From: Pseudomonadota bacterium
Lineage (GTDB): Bacteria > Pseudomonadota > Gammaproteobacteria > Pseudomonadales > Halieaceae
Assembly: GCA_002862405.1 (NCBI GenBank)
Contig: PKCZ01000034.1
Coordinates: 1 to 40,536, forward strand
Direction: 5' to 3'
DNA: 40,536 nucleotides
In this document: positions 10,086-20,682 of the stretch, one piece after another
Position numbering within the stretch: the stretch's first letter is position 1
Layout of the letters: each line of letters opens with the position of its first letter
The notes under the pieces: model-generated
Seen by the model: the letters and a program-made list of their open reading frames with translations, nothing else
Databases searched by the model: none
What the model was told of the DNA's origin: nothing
Position numbers and translations under genes: made by a program

Positions 10086-11279
10086 GTGTCAAACGAGTGG
10101 TTAAGAGAGGCTGGGTTTGAAACGCTGGCCATCCGAGAAGGATTAACTCAGGGCTTCGAGCAAGAACATTCCGATCCGATCTACGCAACGTCGAGCTTTG
10201 TTTTCGAATCGGCTGAGCAGGCCGCGGCAACATTTTCGGGTGAGCGTGATGGTAATACGTACTCGCGGTTTTCTAATCCCACGGTGTCTGTGTTTGAGAA
10301 GCGACTGGCCGCCCTAGAAGGGGGGCAAGAGGGTGTAGCTACCAGCTCAGGTATGGCCGCGATTCTGACGCTCTGTCTGACCTTGCTGCGCGCGGGTGAT
10401 CATGTAATCTGCTCGCGCAATGTCTTCGGAAGCACTGTAGGTTTATTCAATAACATACTGACTAAGATCGATATTTCCGTTACATTTGTGGCACTGCGCG
10501 AGCTTGATGATTGGCGACAAGCGGTTACTCCGAATACCAAGCTTTTCTTTTGCGAGACGCCCTCGAACCCGCTATGTGAGGTTGGAAATATCCGAGAAAT
10601 CGCGAATATTGCGCATGACTCGGGCGCGCTACTTGCCGTTGATAACTGTTTTTGTACACCCGCGTTACAACGTCCACTTTCCCTTGGGGCCGATGTGGTG
10701 ATGCACTCAGCAACCAAATATCTCGATGGTCAGGGTAGGGTGCTGGGAGGGGCTTTAGTCGGCTCCGAGGAGTTAATGGCTGAGGCCCGAGGCTTTGTCC
10801 GTGTATGTGGCCCATCGATGAGCCCGTTTAACGCGTGGATATTCAGCAAAGGGCTCGAAACACTGCAACTGCGCATGGACGTTCACAGTCAGCGCGCACA
10901 GGCCCTAGCAGAGTGGTTAGAAACACATCCTGACTTGAAAAAAGTCAATTATTGCGGTCTAGCGTCGCACCCTGATCACGCGTTGGCGGCGTCTCAGCAG
11001 TCGGCCTTTGGCGGTGTCCTGTCATTTGAGGTTGATGGCGGGCGCGACACGGCGTGGGCGTTTATTAACGCGGTTCGACTGATGTCGCTAACAGCGAATT
11101 TGGGCGACGTTAAAACCACGGTATGTCATCCCGCATCAACAACGCATGGGCGATTAACTGATGTGCAGAAGCAGCAAGGTAATATTACTGAGGGGTTGAT
11201 ACGGATTGCAGTTGGACTTGAGGACCTCGAAGATCTCAAGCGTGATTGTGAGCGAGGTTTTGCTGCCATTTCGGCATAG
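10086..11279 (+). CDS. metZ: O-succinylhomoserine sulfhydrylase
   Basis: MetZ converts O-succinylhomoserine and sulfide directly to homocysteine in methionine synthesis. It belongs to the Cys/Met metabolism PLP enzymes. The PLP lysine is in MHSATKYLDGQGR (about residue 208). ATSSGMAAI and the NPT loop of TYSRFSNPTVSVFE are family signatures. The 397-residue length and the position right after purF match MetZ of Pseudomonas-like gammaproteobacteria. Cystathionine gamma-synthase is the main alternative, but the DGQGR form and the context favour MetZ. The GTG start is three bases after purF. The gene ends the long + strand run and is followed by a terminator. Confidence 0.92.
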   Translation: MSNEWLREAGFETLAIREGLTQGFEQEHSDPIYATSSFVFESAEQAAATFSGERDGNTYSRFSNPTVSVFEKRLAALEGGQEGVATSSGMAAILTLCLTLLRAGDHVICSRNVFGSTVGLFNNILTKIDISVTFVALRELDDWRQAVTPNTKLFFCETPSNPLCEVGNIREIANIAHDSGALLAVDNCFCTPALQRPLSLGADVVMHSATKYLDGQGRVLGGALVGSEELMAEARGFVRVCGPSMSPFNAWIFSKGLETLQLRMDVHSQRAQALAEWLETHPDLKKVNYCGLASHPDHALAASQQSAFGGVLSFEVDGGRDTAWAFINAVRLMSLTANLGDVKTTVCHPASTTHGRLTDVQKQQGNITEGLIRIAVGLEDLEDLKRDCERGFAAISA

Positions 11280-11315
11280 TGGCCACGAGATGTGTTTCAT
11301 ACTTTCGTCAGGTAT

Positions 11316-11342
11316 AAAAAAAGCACCCCAGGGTGCTTTTTG
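11316..11342. terminator. Bidirectional intrinsic terminator between metZ and acnB
   Basis: The stem AGCACC / GGTGCT with loop CCAG (11322-11337) has an A run on its left and a T run on its right. It can therefore terminate metZ transcription on the + strand and acnB transcription on the - strand. It sits in the 78-base gap between these convergent genes. Confidence 0.9.
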
Positions 11343-11357
11343 TTGCTGAGCTTGGGA

Positions 11358-13970
11358 TCAAGCGACTTCTTCAATAAGCGTTGCCGCAATTTTTTGCCCG
11401 TCATCGGCCAGGGCCTGGAAACTCTGGATCTCGTTGAAATTCATGTATCGATAAATTTCGCCCGCCATAGAATCTAATTCATCCGCGTAGCTCATGTACT
11501 CCTCGGACGTAGGTAGGCGCCCAAGAATGGCTCCTACAGCAGCTAGCTCCGCCGATGTGAGGTAGACATTCGCGCCTTCACCCAGTCGGTTAGGAAAGTT
11601 TCTTGTCGAGGTTGATAAAACGGTCGATTTGGGCGCTACGCGAGCCTGGTTACCCATACACAACGAACATCCTGGCATTTCAGTTCGTGCACCTGCGCGT
11701 CCGAAAATGGCGTAATAACCTTCCTCCATGAGCTGATACTCGTCCATACGGGTAGGCGGACAGATCCACATGCGCGCTGCGACACCGCCTGTGTGTTGGT
11801 CAAGTAGTTTCCCGGTGGCTCTAAAATGACCGATGTTAGTCATGCAGCTACCGATAAAGACCTCGTCGACCTGATCGCCTGCTACCTGACTGAGCAAGCG
11901 TGCGTCATCAGGGTCATTGGGGGCACAAACGACGGGCTCAGTCACCTCGGCGAGGTCGATTTCGATGATGGCCGCGTATTCGGCATCTGCATCGGCCTCG
12001 AGTAAATCCGGTTTCTCCAGCCACTTCTCCATATTGCGAACGCGCCGCTCCAACGTACGTGGATCGCCATAACCCTCGGCGATCATTGAACGCAGAAGGA
12101 CAATATTTGATTTTAGATAGCTTCCAATCGTCGATTCAGACAGCTTGATGGTGCAACCAGCTGCTGAGCGCTCAGCAGACGCATCGGAGAGTTCAAAGGC
12201 TTGCTCTACGGTCAGCTCTTCAAGGCCCTCAATTTCGAGGATACGGCCCGAGAAGATGTTCTTCTTACCTTTTTTCTCGACAGTCAGCAGACCTTCTTGA
12301 ATGGCATAGTAGGGAATCGCATGTACCAAATCACGCAAGGTTATTCCTGGCTGCATCTCGCCCTTAAAGCGCACAAGCACAGACTCTGGCATATCGAGCG
12401 GCATAACCCCAGTTGCTGCGGCAAAGGCTACAAGGCCTGACCCGGCAGGGAATGAAATGCCCAGAGGGAATCGTGTGTGCGAGTCGCCGCCAGTGCCAAC
12501 CGTGTCAGGCAGCAGCATACGGTTCAACCAGCTGTGAATGATGCCGTCACCGGGACGAAGTGATACGCCGCCTCGGTTACGGATAAAGTCAGGCAAAGAA
12601 TGCTGTGTTTCGATGTCAACGGGCTTGGGGTAGGCCGCTGTGTGACAGAAAGACTGCATGGTGAGGTCCGCGGAGAAACCGAGACACGCAAGGTCCTGCA
12701 GTTCGTCCCGTGTCATAGGCCCCGTGGTGTCCTGAGAACCGACAGTCGTCATTTTGGGTTCGCAGTAGGTGCCGGGTCGAATTCCTTCAACTCCACAGGC
12801 GCGCCCCACCATTTTCTGTGCAAGGGTAAAGCCGGTATTCGTCTCCTCGGGCATATCGGGCTTTCTAAAGAGGGTGCTTTCGCCCAAGCCCAGCGCTTCC
12901 CGAGCCTTGGCGGTCAAGCCACGGCCAATAATGAGATTGATTCGGCCACCGGCACGAACCTCGTCCAGCAATACGTCCGAGCGCAGCTCGAACTCGGAGA
13001 TAACGTCACCAGCTTCGTTAAGAACCTTTCCGTCATAGACACGGATATCGATGATATCGCCCATGCCCATTTTTTCGACGGGCGCTTCGAATACGAGCGC
13101 GCCAGCATCTTCCATGGTGTTGTAGAAAATCGGCGCAATTTTTCCGCCAATGCACACACCACCCATTTGTTTATTAGGGACACCTGTTACAGGCTGGCCG
13201 AAATACCACAAGACGCTGTTAGCGGCTGACTTTCTGGACGAGCCTGTGCCTACGACGTCGCCTACAAACGCGACCGGTAAGCCAGTCGCCTTCACTGCTT
13301 CGATTTGGGCCATGGGACCGACTTTGCCCTGGTCCTCGGGCTCCAATCCGTCGCGTGTCATCTTGTACATGGCACGTGCGTGAAGTGGGATATCGGGTCG
13401 TGACCAGGCGTCGGGCGCCGGTGACAAGTCGTCTGTATTGGTCTCGCCCATGACTTTGAACACAGCCATTTTGAGTGACTCAGGTAACTCATCTCGCTTA
13501 GTAAACCACTCAGCGTCAGCCCAAGACTTCATGACTGACTGCGCGTTGGCATTGCCGTCCTTTGCCAGCGACGCCACGTCATAAAAAGAATCAAACATGA
13601 GCAATGTGTGCTTGAGTTCCGTCGCTGCTTGCTCGCCCAGCTCATTATCGCTTAGGAGTTTCACCAAAGTCTCGATGTTGTAACCGCCGTGCATGTCACC
13701 CAACAGGTCGACCGCCATCACTTTGTCAATCAAGGGACACTCAACATTACCGAGCGCAACATCCGACAAGAAGGCGGCTTTGACGTAAGCGGCTTCATCA
13801 ACACCCGGTGGAACACGGTTGGAAATTAGATCGACTAGGTAGTCCTCTTCACTGGCGGGTGGCGCTTTTAATAGTTCCACCACGTCAGCGACCTGCTGCG
13901 GTGATAATGGTTTTGGTGGGATGTTCATAGCCGCACGGTCGGCTACATGATCACGATAAGCTTCAAGCAC
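11358..13970 (-). CDS. acnB: Bifunctional aconitate hydratase 2 / 2-methylisocitrate dehydratase
   Basis: AcnB isomerises citrate to isocitrate in the TCA cycle through a [4Fe-4S] cluster and can act in the methylcitrate cycle. The 870-residue protein has the AcnB-specific N-terminal HEAT-like domain, then a swivel domain with [13 protein letters not shown], then the three catalytic domains. Cluster cysteines lie in [16 protein letters not shown] and [12 protein letters not shown]. The start is GTG at 13970; [14 protein letters not shown] aligns with the E. coli N-terminus, and GAGGA lies about 8 bases upstream. It is a single gene convergent to metZ and divergent from the DUF1289 gene. Confidence 0.97.
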   Translation of the reverse strand: MLEAYRDHVADRAAMNIPPKPLSPQQVADVVELLKAPPASEEDYLVDLISNRVPPGVDEAAYVKAAFLSDVALGNVECPLIDKVMAVDLLGDMHGGYNIETLVKLLSDNELGEQAATELKHTLLMFDSFYDVASLAKDGNANAQSVMKSWADAEWFTKRDELPESLKMAVFKVMGETNTDDLSPAPDAWSRPDIPLHARAMYKMTRDGLEPEDQGKVGPMAQIEAVKATGLPVAFVGDVVGTGSSRKSAANSVLWYFGQPVTGVPNKQMGGVCIGGKIAPIFYNTMEDAGALVFEAPVEKMGMGDIIDIRVYDGKVLNEAGDVISEFELRSDVLLDEVRAGGRINLIIGRGLTAKAREALGLGESTLFRKPDMPEETNTGFTLAQKMVGRACGVEGIRPGTYCEPKMTTVGSQDTTGPMTRDELQDLACLGFSADLTMQSFCHTAAYPKPVDIETQHSLPDFIRNRGGVSLRPGDGIIHSWLNRMLLPDTVGTGGDSHTRFPLGISFPAGSGLVAFAAATGVMPLDMPESVLVRFKGEMQPGITLRDLVHAIPYYAIQEGLLTVEKKGKKNIFSGRILEIEGLEELTVEQAFELSDASAERSAAGCTIKLSESTIGSYLKSNIVLLRSMIAEGYGDPRTLERRVRNMEKWLEKPDLLEADADAEYAAIIEIDLAEVTEPVVCAPNDPDDARLLSQVAGDQVDEVFIGSCMTNIGHFRATGKLLDQHTGGVAARMWICPPTRMDEYQLMEEGYYAIFGRAGARTEMPGCSLCMGNQARVAPKSTVLSTSTRNFPNRLGEGANVYLTSAELAAVGAILGRLPTSEEYMSYADELDSMAGEIYRYMNFNEIQSFQALADDGQKIAATLIEEVA

Positions 13971-14041
13971 TGAATTTTCCTCTTCCCCAGAATTTGTGAG
14001 GGCGCTCGCTTTTAAAGGGCGCCTTGCTCTACGGCGCGCAA

Positions 14042-14068
14042 ATTATAGCTTGTGCCCAGGTCTGTCGA
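14042..14068 (-). promoter_or_regulatory. Predicted sigma-70 promoter of acnB
   Basis: On the - strand a perfect -10 box TATAAT (14042-14047) is preceded by TCGACA (14063-14068, five of six consensus bases) with a short spacer of 15 bases. It would give an acnB leader of roughly 65 bases. The leader contains the inverted repeat GCGCC / GGCGC. The prediction is by eye. Confidence 0.5.
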
Positions 14069-14124
14069 CAGCGATTCGATCAATTCTGTGCATTCATGCG
14101 ATGTTTATCCTAGACTTTCGCGTC

Positions 14125-14619
14125 ATGTCGACGGGTAACCCACCACAAACGAACCTAAAGCCAATCAAGACGCCATGTATTGGCGTCTGCTCAACAGGCA
14201 TTGGTGATAGCGTGTGTCGTGGTTGCAAGCGGTTTAGTCACGAGGTCATTCACTGGAACGGCTACACTCAGGACGAGAAACGATTCGTTGATCAACGACT
14301 GTCGAAATTTTTGTCGCAGGCCTGCGCCCACAAATGCACGGTCATCGATCGTGAATTGCTGAAATGGCAGCTTGATACGCAGCTGGTGAGATATAACGAT
14401 GAGCATGACGAGTACTGTTGGTTGTTTCAGCTGCTTAAGGCGGGTGCGAGTCAGATAAGTGATCCAAGTAAATACGGGTTCCGAGTTCATCCATCGTGGG
14501 CAGACCTTAGTCTCATTGAGCTCCGTGATAAGATCGATGAGGATTTTTGGGTGTTATCGACAGCCCATTACGATCGTTATCTAGCCACACCCGATCTTTT
14601 CGAAGAAGTACAGCGCTAA
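14125..14619 (+). CDS. DUF1289 domain protein
   Basis: This is a small cysteine-rich protein of unknown function. The DUF1289 motif is at the N-terminus: TPCIGVCSTGIGDSVCRGC, four cysteines that could bind a metal, then KRFSHEVIHWNGYTQDEK. The last 100 residues are a lineage-type extension with many acidic and aromatic residues and no domain I recognise. The ORF track begins at 13996, but those first 43 codons lie in the divergent acnB promoter region and do not look like protein. I chose ATG 14125; ATG 14101 is also possible. It lies three bases before miaE, so the two are probably co-transcribed. Confidence 0.8.
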   Translation: MSTGNPPQTNLKPIKTPCIGVCSTGIGDSVCRGCKRFSHEVIHWNGYTQDEKRFVDQRLSKFLSQACAHKCTVIDRELLKWQLDTQLVRYNDEHDEYCWLFQLLKAGASQISDPSKYGFRVHPSWADLSLIELRDKIDEDFWVLSTAHYDRYLATPDLFEEVQR

Positions 14620-14622
14620 GTC

Positions 14623-15240
14623 ATGCCGTCCACCGTAGATTTGACGCCCGTGTTTGATTTTCTGCCATGCCGAACGCCCGATGCCTGGTTAACAGCGGCG
14701 GTAACGTCGTTGCCCGTATTGATGGTTGACCATGCGAACTGCGAGAAGAAGGCGGCGGCAACCGCAATGTCGCTTATGCATCGTTATACGGACAACACTC
14801 CGCTTCTAAACAAAATGTCGCGACTGGCTCGGGAAGAGCTTCGACATTTTGAGCAAGTGCTGAAATTGATGACACAGCGAGGTATTGCTTACGAGTCGGT
14901 AACAGCCTCTCGGTATGCGCAAACTCTCCGGGAAAAGGTTCGTAAAAAAGACCCACATAAATTAGTGGATACGCTTATCGTCGGGGCACTTATCGAGGCC
15001 CGCTCCTGTGAGCGTTTTGCGGCATTAGCACCACACGTCGATGAGACGCTGCGAGACTTCTATACATCGCTGCTGAAAAGTGAGTCTCGCCATTTCGCCG
15101 ATTACATCAGCCTGGCGAAAAATCTAGAGGATGCAAGCGCTGCGGAGGAACGTCTTGCCTTATTTCGCTCGGTAGAAAAGGAGCTCATTGAAAGTCAGGA
15201 TACCGAGATACGCTTTCACAGCGGCGTGCCGATAGTCTGA
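14623..15240 (+). CDS. miaE: tRNA-(2-methylthio-N6-isopentenyladenosine-37) hydroxylase
   Basis: MiaE is a diiron monooxygenase that hydroxylates the isopentenyl group of ms2i6A37 in tRNA. The 205-residue protein is a ferritin-like helical bundle. Iron ligands are visible as paired Glu and ExxH motifs: DHANCEKKAA, AREELRHFEQV, EARSCERF and KSESRHFADY. It follows the DUF1289 gene by three bases and converges on lpxH. MiaE occurs in a limited set of gammaproteobacteria including Pseudomonas and Salmonella. The motif set and length make other ferritin-like proteins unlikely. Confidence 0.93.
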   Translation: MPSTVDLTPVFDFLPCRTPDAWLTAAVTSLPVLMVDHANCEKKAAATAMSLMHRYTDNTPLLNKMSRLAREELRHFEQVLKLMTQRGIAYESVTASRYAQTLREKVRKKDPHKLVDTLIVGALIEARSCERFAALAPHVDETLRDFYTSLLKSESRHFADYISLAKNLEDASAAEERLALFRSVEKELIESQDTEIRFHSGVPIV

Positions 15241-15250
15241 AACAAAGTAG

Positions 15251-15961
15251 TTAAAGCGAGAATTCGCATAGCTCCAGCGATGTTCCTTGTTCTCGCAAAC
15301 ACCAGCCGATCTTATTCCAGTCGCCCAACACGATTCGCTCGGCGTTTTGCAGTGGGTGTCGGCATGGTCTGTGAGTGTGGCCGTGAATCAATCGTGTGAC
15401 ACCGTGCTCCGCCATCACGGAGCGAACGGTATCATCGTTAACATCCATGATGTCCTCAGCCTTGTTACTCGCCGCTTCTTTACTCATAGCGCGGAGTTGC
15501 TTTGCTAGTGCTCTTCGTTCATCAAGTGACTTGCTTAACATTTCCGCCTGCCACTGGGGGTTGTGAGCGATGGCGCGGAACGCCAGATAATCGACGTCAT
15601 CGGAGCAAAGTAGGTCACCGTGCATGAGCAGGGTGGATTCACCAGCAACCTCTATACACACAGAGTCACCGAGTAGCGTCGCCCCGAATTGATCCAAATA
15701 GTTCTCACCTACAAGGAAGTCCCGGTTACCGCGGGTAAAGTAGATTTGAGTGCCACTGTCCGCGATCCGTTTCATGGTGTCGGCAAACCGCTGCGCCAGC
15801 GGACTGTTATCGTCATCCCCAATCCACGCTTCGAAGATGTCGCCCAATAAAAAAAGGCGATCGATACCGCCTTCTTGTTTTAGGAACTTTGTCAGCCCTT
15901 GTTCGATGTGCGGCGTATCCTCGCTTAAATGAAGATCGCTGATGAACAGGGATTGCGTCAT
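15251..15961 (-). CDS. lpxH: UDP-2,3-diacylglucosamine diphosphatase
   Basis: LpxH hydrolyses UDP-2,3-diacylglucosamine to lipid X in lipid A synthesis at the inner membrane. It is a calcineurin-like Mn-dependent phosphoesterase. The metal ligands appear in FISDLHLS, LLGDIFEAWIGDD, RGNRDFLVG, LMHGDLLC and HGHTHRPCRHP. The 236 residues are typical. The ATG start is two bases after the ppiB stop, and the ppiB-lpxH pair is conserved in Pseudomonas-like genomes. Confidence 0.96.
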   Translation of the reverse strand: MTQSLFISDLHLSEDTPHIEQGLTKFLKQEGGIDRLFLLGDIFEAWIGDDDNSPLAQRFADTMKRIADSGTQIYFTRGNRDFLVGENYLDQFGATLLGDSVCIEVAGESTLLMHGDLLCSDDVDYLAFRAIAHNPQWQAEMLSKSLDERRALAKQLRAMSKEAASNKAEDIMDVNDDTVRSVMAEHGVTRLIHGHTHRPCRHPLQNAERIVLGDWNKIGWCLREQGTSLELCEFSL

Positions 15962-15963
15962 GG

Positions 15964-16473
15964 TTAGTCGGAGAGCACCGTCACAGATTCAATAACGATA
16001 GGGTCAGTAGGGACGTCCTGGTGACCGGCCTGACTGCCCGTGGGGACAACGCGGATCTTGTCGAGAACGTCTTCGCCCTCAACCACGCGACCGAACACGG
16101 CATAGCCCCAGCCCTGCGTGTTCTCTCCCGAGAAGTTCAGGAAGTCATTGTCCGAGACATTGATAAAAAACTGCGCCGTCGCAGAGTGTGGGTCCATTGT
16201 ACGCGCCATGGCGATGGTGCCGCGGTCGTTCTTCAAGCCGTTATTAGCTTCATTTTCAATCGGCTCATTAGTGCCTTTCTGACACATGTCGGTATCAAAA
16301 CCGCCGCCCTGCACCATAAAATTGTTGATCACGCGATGGAAGATGGTTCCGTCGTAGTGCCCGCTTTGAGCATACTCTACAAAATTAGTAACGGTGGCTG
16401 GCGCCTTATCGGCATCCAGCTCCAACATCAGATCTCCGAGAAGCGTCTTCATTAATACGCGAGTCATCGCCAT
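15964..16473 (-). CDS. ppiB: Peptidyl-prolyl cis-trans isomerase, cyclophilin type
   Basis: PpiB is a cytoplasmic cyclophilin that speeds proline isomerisation in folding proteins. The core is clear: [18 protein letters not shown] (catalytic Arg), [17 protein letters not shown] and [18 protein letters not shown]. The start is uncertain. The ORF track begins at 16506, with internal ATGs at 16473, 16467 and 16452. Cyclophilins usually begin just before the segment matching [16 protein letters not shown], and AAGG lies 11 bases before 16473, so I prefer 16473. No signal peptide is seen, so the cytoplasmic form is likely. It is divergent from glnS. Confidence 0.93.
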   Translation of the reverse strand: MAMTRVLMKTLLGDLMLELDADKAPATVTNFVEYAQSGHYDGTIFHRVINNFMVQGGGFDTDMCQKGTNEPIENEANNGLKNDRGTIAMARTMDPHSATAQFFINVSDNDFLNFSGENTQGWGYAVFGRVVEGEDVLDKIRVVPTGSQAGHQDVPTDPIVIESVTVLSD

Positions 16474-16622
16474 GGTTGATACTGCCTTTTTAAGGAAAGG
16501 GCGCATGATACAAGGTCAGCCTTGTGCATTCGAGTAAATTACTACCAGCCTGTCACCATTGTTGGAAACTGACGTGACCGGTTTCGCTTGGTAAACTCGC
16601 GCCCACACATCAAGGGCGTCGC

Positions 16623-18275
16623 ATGGACACAGAACCTCGCAGTAACTTTCTACGGACTCAAATTCAGAGCGATCTGGACGCTGGGGTTGTGGATCGAGTA
16701 GTCACTCGGTTTCCGCCCGAGCCAAATGGTTTTTTACATATCGGCCACGCAAAGTCGATCACGGTTAATTTTGGACTCGCCCAGCAATACGGTGGTGTCT
16801 GTAACCTGCGCTTTGATGACACCAACCCTGAAAAGGAGAGCCAAGTCTTCATCGATGCCATTCAGGCGGATGTGAGATGGCTGGGTTACGAGTGGGACGG
16901 TGAAGTTCGTTACGCGTCAAGTTATTTCCAACAGTTTTATGAGTGGGCACTCCATCTAATCGATGAAGGCAAGGCTTACGTGTGTGACTTAAGCGCTGAC
17001 GAGGCTCGTGATTACCGAGGTACATTGACCTTACCTGGTAAAAACAGCCCGTATAGGGATCGGTCAATCGACGAGAATCATGCCCTGTTCGCTGCAATGA
17101 AAGCAGGGGAATTTGAGGATGGATCTCGGGTGCTGCGCGCCAAGATTGATATGGCGTCTCCAAACATCAACTTGCGAGACCCAACGCTTTACCGTATCCG
17201 CCGAGTAGCACACCATCAAACGGGCGATGAGTGGGTTATCTACCCCACCTATGACTATGCGCATGGACAGGAAGATGCAATTGAAGGTATTTCGCATTCG
17301 ATTTGCACCCTAGAGTTTGAGGATCATAAACCGTTGTATGACTGGTTTATTGATAATCTGCCGGTACCTTCCAGGCCGCGACAATATGAATTTGCCCGCT
17401 TGAACGTCAACTACACGGTCACCAGTAAGCGGAAGTTGAAGCTTCTTGTCGATTCCGGCGTTGTTAGTGGCTGGGACGACCCGCGTATGCCAACCATTGC
17501 TGGGATGCGTCGGCGCGGTTACACACCCGCTGCGTTGCGTCACTTTTGCGAGGAGGTGGGCACATCGCGTTCTGACGGTGTGGTCGACGTCGCCATGCTC
17601 GAGAGTGCTGTCCGCAATGATCTCAATGTGACAGTGCCGCGTGCCATGGCGGTATTGAATCCACTCAAGCTGCAAATCACTAATCTGGAAGCGCCTGAGG
17701 TGTTACACGTGGCAAATCACCCGGCGAATGACAATCAGGGTAAGCGCGAGGTTCAGTTTGGACCTGAGATCTGGATTGACAAGGATGACTTCCGGCAAGA
17801 GGCCAATAAGAAGTTCAAGCGACTGGTTTTGGGTAAACGTGTCCGTTTGCGGGGGGGTTATGTGATCGAAGCAGAGCGATGCGACGTCAACGCTGACGGT
17901 GAGGTAACCGCGGTGTACGCGTCGATAGTGCCTCAGACCTTGGGTGAAGATCCGGACGACAGTGTGAAGGCTAAGGGCGTCATCCATTGGGTCGATGCAG
18001 CGACCGGTATTTCGGCAGAAATTAGAAGCTACGATCGTCTGTTCACTGTGGAAAACCCATCAAAAGCAGACAACATGGATGATGTAGTCAATCCGATGTC
18101 CCTTGTTGTCGGCCAGGCGATTGTCGAAGCATCTCTCGCCTCGGCAGACCCCGAAGATCGATTCCAATTTGAACGCGAAGGCTACTTTGTGGCCGATCGT
18201 TTTGACCACACGAGCGACAAGCTGGTGTTCAATAAAGTGATTGGGCTGCGTGATACATGGGCTGGTAATGACTGA
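16623..18275 (+). CDS. glnS: Glutamine--tRNA ligase
   Basis: GlnS charges tRNA-Gln with glutamine. It is a class I synthetase of 550 residues. The HIGH box appears in [17 protein letters not shown] (about residues 31-47) and the KMSKS-equivalent in VTSKRKL (about 267). The beta-barrel anticodon-binding domains fill the C-terminal half, with [17 protein letters not shown] near the end. The presence of GlnS suits gammaproteobacteria. The gene starts at ATG 16623 after AAGGGCG. Its end overlaps cysS by eight bases. Confidence 0.97.
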   Translation: MDTEPRSNFLRTQIQSDLDAGVVDRVVTRFPPEPNGFLHIGHAKSITVNFGLAQQYGGVCNLRFDDTNPEKESQVFIDAIQADVRWLGYEWDGEVRYASSYFQQFYEWALHLIDEGKAYVCDLSADEARDYRGTLTLPGKNSPYRDRSIDENHALFAAMKAGEFEDGSRVLRAKIDMASPNINLRDPTLYRIRRVAHHQTGDEWVIYPTYDYAHGQEDAIEGISHSICTLEFEDHKPLYDWFIDNLPVPSRPRQYEFARLNVNYTVTSKRKLKLLVDSGVVSGWDDPRMPTIAGMRRRGYTPAALRHFCEEVGTSRSDGVVDVAMLESAVRNDLNVTVPRAMAVLNPLKLQITNLEAPEVLHVANHPANDNQGKREVQFGPEIWIDKDDFRQEANKKFKRLVLGKRVRLRGGYVIEAERCDVNADGEVTAVYASIVPQTLGEDPDDSVKAKGVIHWVDAATGISAEIRSYDRLFTVENPSKADNMDDVVNPMSLVVGQAIVEASLASADPEDRFQFEREGYFVADRFDHTSDKLVFNKVIGLRDTWAGND

Positions 18276-19641
18276 ACTGCTTCTCACTAACAGTGCAGGC
18301 GGAGGTAAATCCGTCTTCAAGCCCATGGATCCCGAGCATATCCGGATGTACGTTTGCGGACCCACCGTTTACAACCTCGTTCACATTGGAAACGCGCGTC
18401 CGGTCGTGGTCTTCGATACCTTATTTCGGGTGCTGCAAGCGCTGTATCCCAAGGTAACTTACGCTCGTAATATCACGGACATAGACGACAAGATTATTGT
18501 TGCAGCGCGCGAGCGTGACACCGATATCATGACACTCACTCAGGAATTTACTGATAAGTTTCGCCAAGACATGGCAGCTCTGAATAACCTCGATCCTTCA
18601 ATCGAGCCGCAGGCGACAGCGCATGTCGAGGCGATGTTGGATCTTACCGCTCGGCTCATCGAACGCGGACACGCTTACGTCTCTGAGGGGCACGTGCTCT
18701 TTGACGTAACATCGATGGAGGATTACGGCGAATTGAGTGGTCGTAACCTCGAGGACATGCTGGCAGGTGCGCGCGTGGAGGTGTCTTCTTACAAGCGGCA
18801 TCCCGGTGACTTTGTGTTATGGAAACCGTCCAGAGACGATGATCCTGGCTGGGATAGCGACTATGGTCGCGGACGGCCAGGATGGCACCTCGAGTGCTCG
18901 GCCATGATCCACCAGCACCTCGGGGACAACATTGATATCCACGGTGGTGGCAGGGATCTGATCTTTCCGCATCATGAAAATGAGCGAGCACAGAGCTGCT
19001 GTGGTTACGGCGGGAGCTTTGTCGGGACCTGGATGCACAATGCCTACGTCGATATGGACGGTGAAAAGATGTCTAAGTCGCTGGGCAACGTGAGAACCGT
19101 TCGTGAATTACTCGAGCAGTACTCGGGTGAAACCCTTCGGTTCGCGCTTCTGTCGGCGCATTATCGCTCGCCACTCAATTTTTCAAAGGAGCTTCTGGAT
19201 AACGCACAAGCCACCTTAGATGGCTTTTATCTCGCTTTGCGCAATGCGGGTGACACCGCAGCAGAGGCCTCAGACGCACATCTTTCGCCGGTTTTTAGTG
19301 CGCTTCTTGATGATTTGAATACGCCTGAGGCCATTGCCGAGCTTCACCAGCTGGCAAAAGCGCTCAACAAGGCGTCAGAGAATGAAAAAGCCGCGGCAAA
19401 GGCGGCTTTACTGGCTGGTGGCGCCGTATTGGGAATTTTGTCCGAGGATCCTGTCGCATGGTTGTCAAAATCAGATCCCGATGGCTTAACTGCGGAGGTC
19501 ATCGATCAAATGCTCATCGACCGTGCCGAGGCAAAAGCCAATAGAAATTTTTCGCGAGCTGACGCCATTCGGGACGAGCTCAATGGGGCGGGTATTATCA
19601 TCGAGGATAACGCGTCAGGTGCTACCTGGCGGCGTGGGTAA
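18268..19641 (+). CDS. cysS: Cysteine--tRNA ligase
   Basis: CysS charges tRNA-Cys; it is a monomeric class I synthetase with a zinc site. Zinc ligands are in [17 protein letters not shown] and FPHHENE. The HIGH motif is VHIGNARP and the KMSKS loop is [11 protein letters not shown] start at ATG 18268 (MTELLLTN). The nine codons that the ORF track adds from TTG 18241 lie inside glnS and do not match the family. The eight-base overlap with glnS suggests coupling of the two synthetases. The length of 457 residues is normal. Confidence 0.96.
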   Translation: MTELLLTNSAGGGKSVFKPMDPEHIRMYVCGPTVYNLVHIGNARPVVVFDTLFRVLQALYPKVTYARNITDIDDKIIVAARERDTDIMTLTQEFTDKFRQDMAALNNLDPSIEPQATAHVEAMLDLTARLIERGHAYVSEGHVLFDVTSMEDYGELSGRNLEDMLAGARVEVSSYKRHPGDFVLWKPSRDDDPGWDSDYGRGRPGWHLECSAMIHQHLGDNIDIHGGGRDLIFPHHENERAQSCCGYGGSFVGTWMHNAYVDMDGEKMSKSLGNVRTVRELLEQYSGETLRFALLSAHYRSPLNFSKELLDNAQATLDGFYLALRNAGDTAAEASDAHLSPVFSALLDDLNTPEAIAELHQLAKALNKASENEKAAAKAALLAGGAVLGILSEDPVAWLSKSDPDGLTAEVIDQMLIDRAEAKANRNFSRADAIRDELNGAGIIIEDNASGATWRRG

Positions 19642-19653
19642 GTTCGAATTCAA

Positions 19654-20682
19654 TTACGAGTGCGGCACCTGTTTGAGGAATGCCAGTAGGGCTTCATTCA
19701 CTGCTTCAGGTGCCTCTTCTGCGGTCCAGTGACCGACATTTGGTAGCTCTAGGGCCATCTGCAGATTGTCATAGTTCTTTCGCACGTGATCGATAAACGA
19801 GGTGCTCAGCGGAACGAAGTTACTGACAGGATCTAATTCACCAGTGATGAAAAATGCCGGTTGTTGGATTGTGGCACCATCCAAATGAGCAAGTTCGCGC
19901 CAATCTAAATTTTGGGCTCGATAGCGGTTGAAGGGGCCTCGTTTCCCACTCAGCTCAAACTGCGATGCCAGATAGTCCAAGTCGTCTTGCGAGAACCAAT
20001 CTGGGAAGCTGTCGAAGCGTGTCATGCCGTCCAGCAACTGGGCGTTTGGTGGCTTTATACCTACGAATCCGCCTTCCTCATTTGCGCGTTGATGATTCAT
20101 GCCTCGAGCATCAATGGCGGTGTATACCAGGAACAAAGATTCGGCTACGTCAGCTTCAAACTCTGCCTCGGCAATCCCCTCATTAAGGAAATACAGCTGG
20201 TAAAAAAAGCGATCCTTGTAAAGTTCGCGCCATAAATCGAGTGTAGGCAGCGGCGGTCGCGTCAAATGGGGAACAGAGAGCGAACCCGTAGCATAGACGC
20301 GATCCGGATAGAGAAGGGCTGTGGTCAATGCAATGGGCCCACCCCAGTCATGCCCGATTGTGATGAAACGGTCAAACTCTAAAGCATCGCTAATGCCCAC
20401 GACATCGGCGGCGAGCTCCTTCAGGGTGTAGGCCTCTATTGCATGGGGTTTATCTGATTCACCATAACCCCGCACATCGTAAGCCACTGCGGTATAACCG
20501 GCGTTTGCAAGAGCCGGGATTTGATGACGCCAGCTATACCAGCTCTCGGGCCAACCATGGCATAGAATAATCAGGGGACCACTACCTTGCATTGCAAGTC
20601 GCAAACTAATTCCGTTTGCGGTGACGGTCCGAAACCTAATGTCCGAGAGCAAGTTGATCTCCTCTGGTTGTCCTGTCCTCAC
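19654..20682 (-). CDS. Alpha/beta hydrolase, epoxide-hydrolase-like
   Basis: This is an alpha/beta-fold hydrolase resembling soluble epoxide hydrolases. The oxyanion-hole motif is CHGWPES (about residues 41-47). The nucleophile elbow is GHDWGG, with Asp as nucleophile instead of Ser, typical of epoxide hydrolases and haloalkane dehalogenases. Later acid and base candidates are GELDPVSNF and the histidine in [13 protein letters not shown] cap domain lies between. Epoxide hydrolase is favoured by HGxP and by [10 protein letters not shown]. The natural substrate is unknown. It starts with GTG overlapping the folD stop by four bases, so it is the second gene of a folD transcript. Confidence 0.85.
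   Translation of the reverse strand: MRTGQPEEINLLSDIRFRTVTANGISLRLAMQGSGPLIILCHGWPESWYSWRHQIPALANAGYTAVAYDVRGYGESDKPHAIEAYTLKELAADVVGISDALEFDRFITIGHDWGGPIALTTALLYPDRVYATGSLSVPHLTRPPLPTLDLWRELYKDRFFYQLYFLNEGIAEAEFEADVAESLFLVYTAIDARGMNHQRANEEGGFVGIKPPNAQLLDGMTRFDSFPDWFSQDDLDYLASQFELSGKRGPFNRYRAQNLDWRELAHLDGATIQQPAFFITGELDPVSNFVPLSTSFIDHVRKNYDNLQMALELPNVGHWTAEEAPEAVNEALLAFLKQVPHS

Noticed and set aside
12600-13229. 209-codon ORF opposite acnB
   Set aside because: It lies fully inside the catalytic part of acnB, which is certain; no family resemblance was seen.
13996-14124. N-terminal extension of the DUF1289 gene in the ORF track
   Set aside because: The extension overlies the predicted divergent acnB promoter, has no ribosome site and shows no protein-like pattern before the DUF1289 domain.
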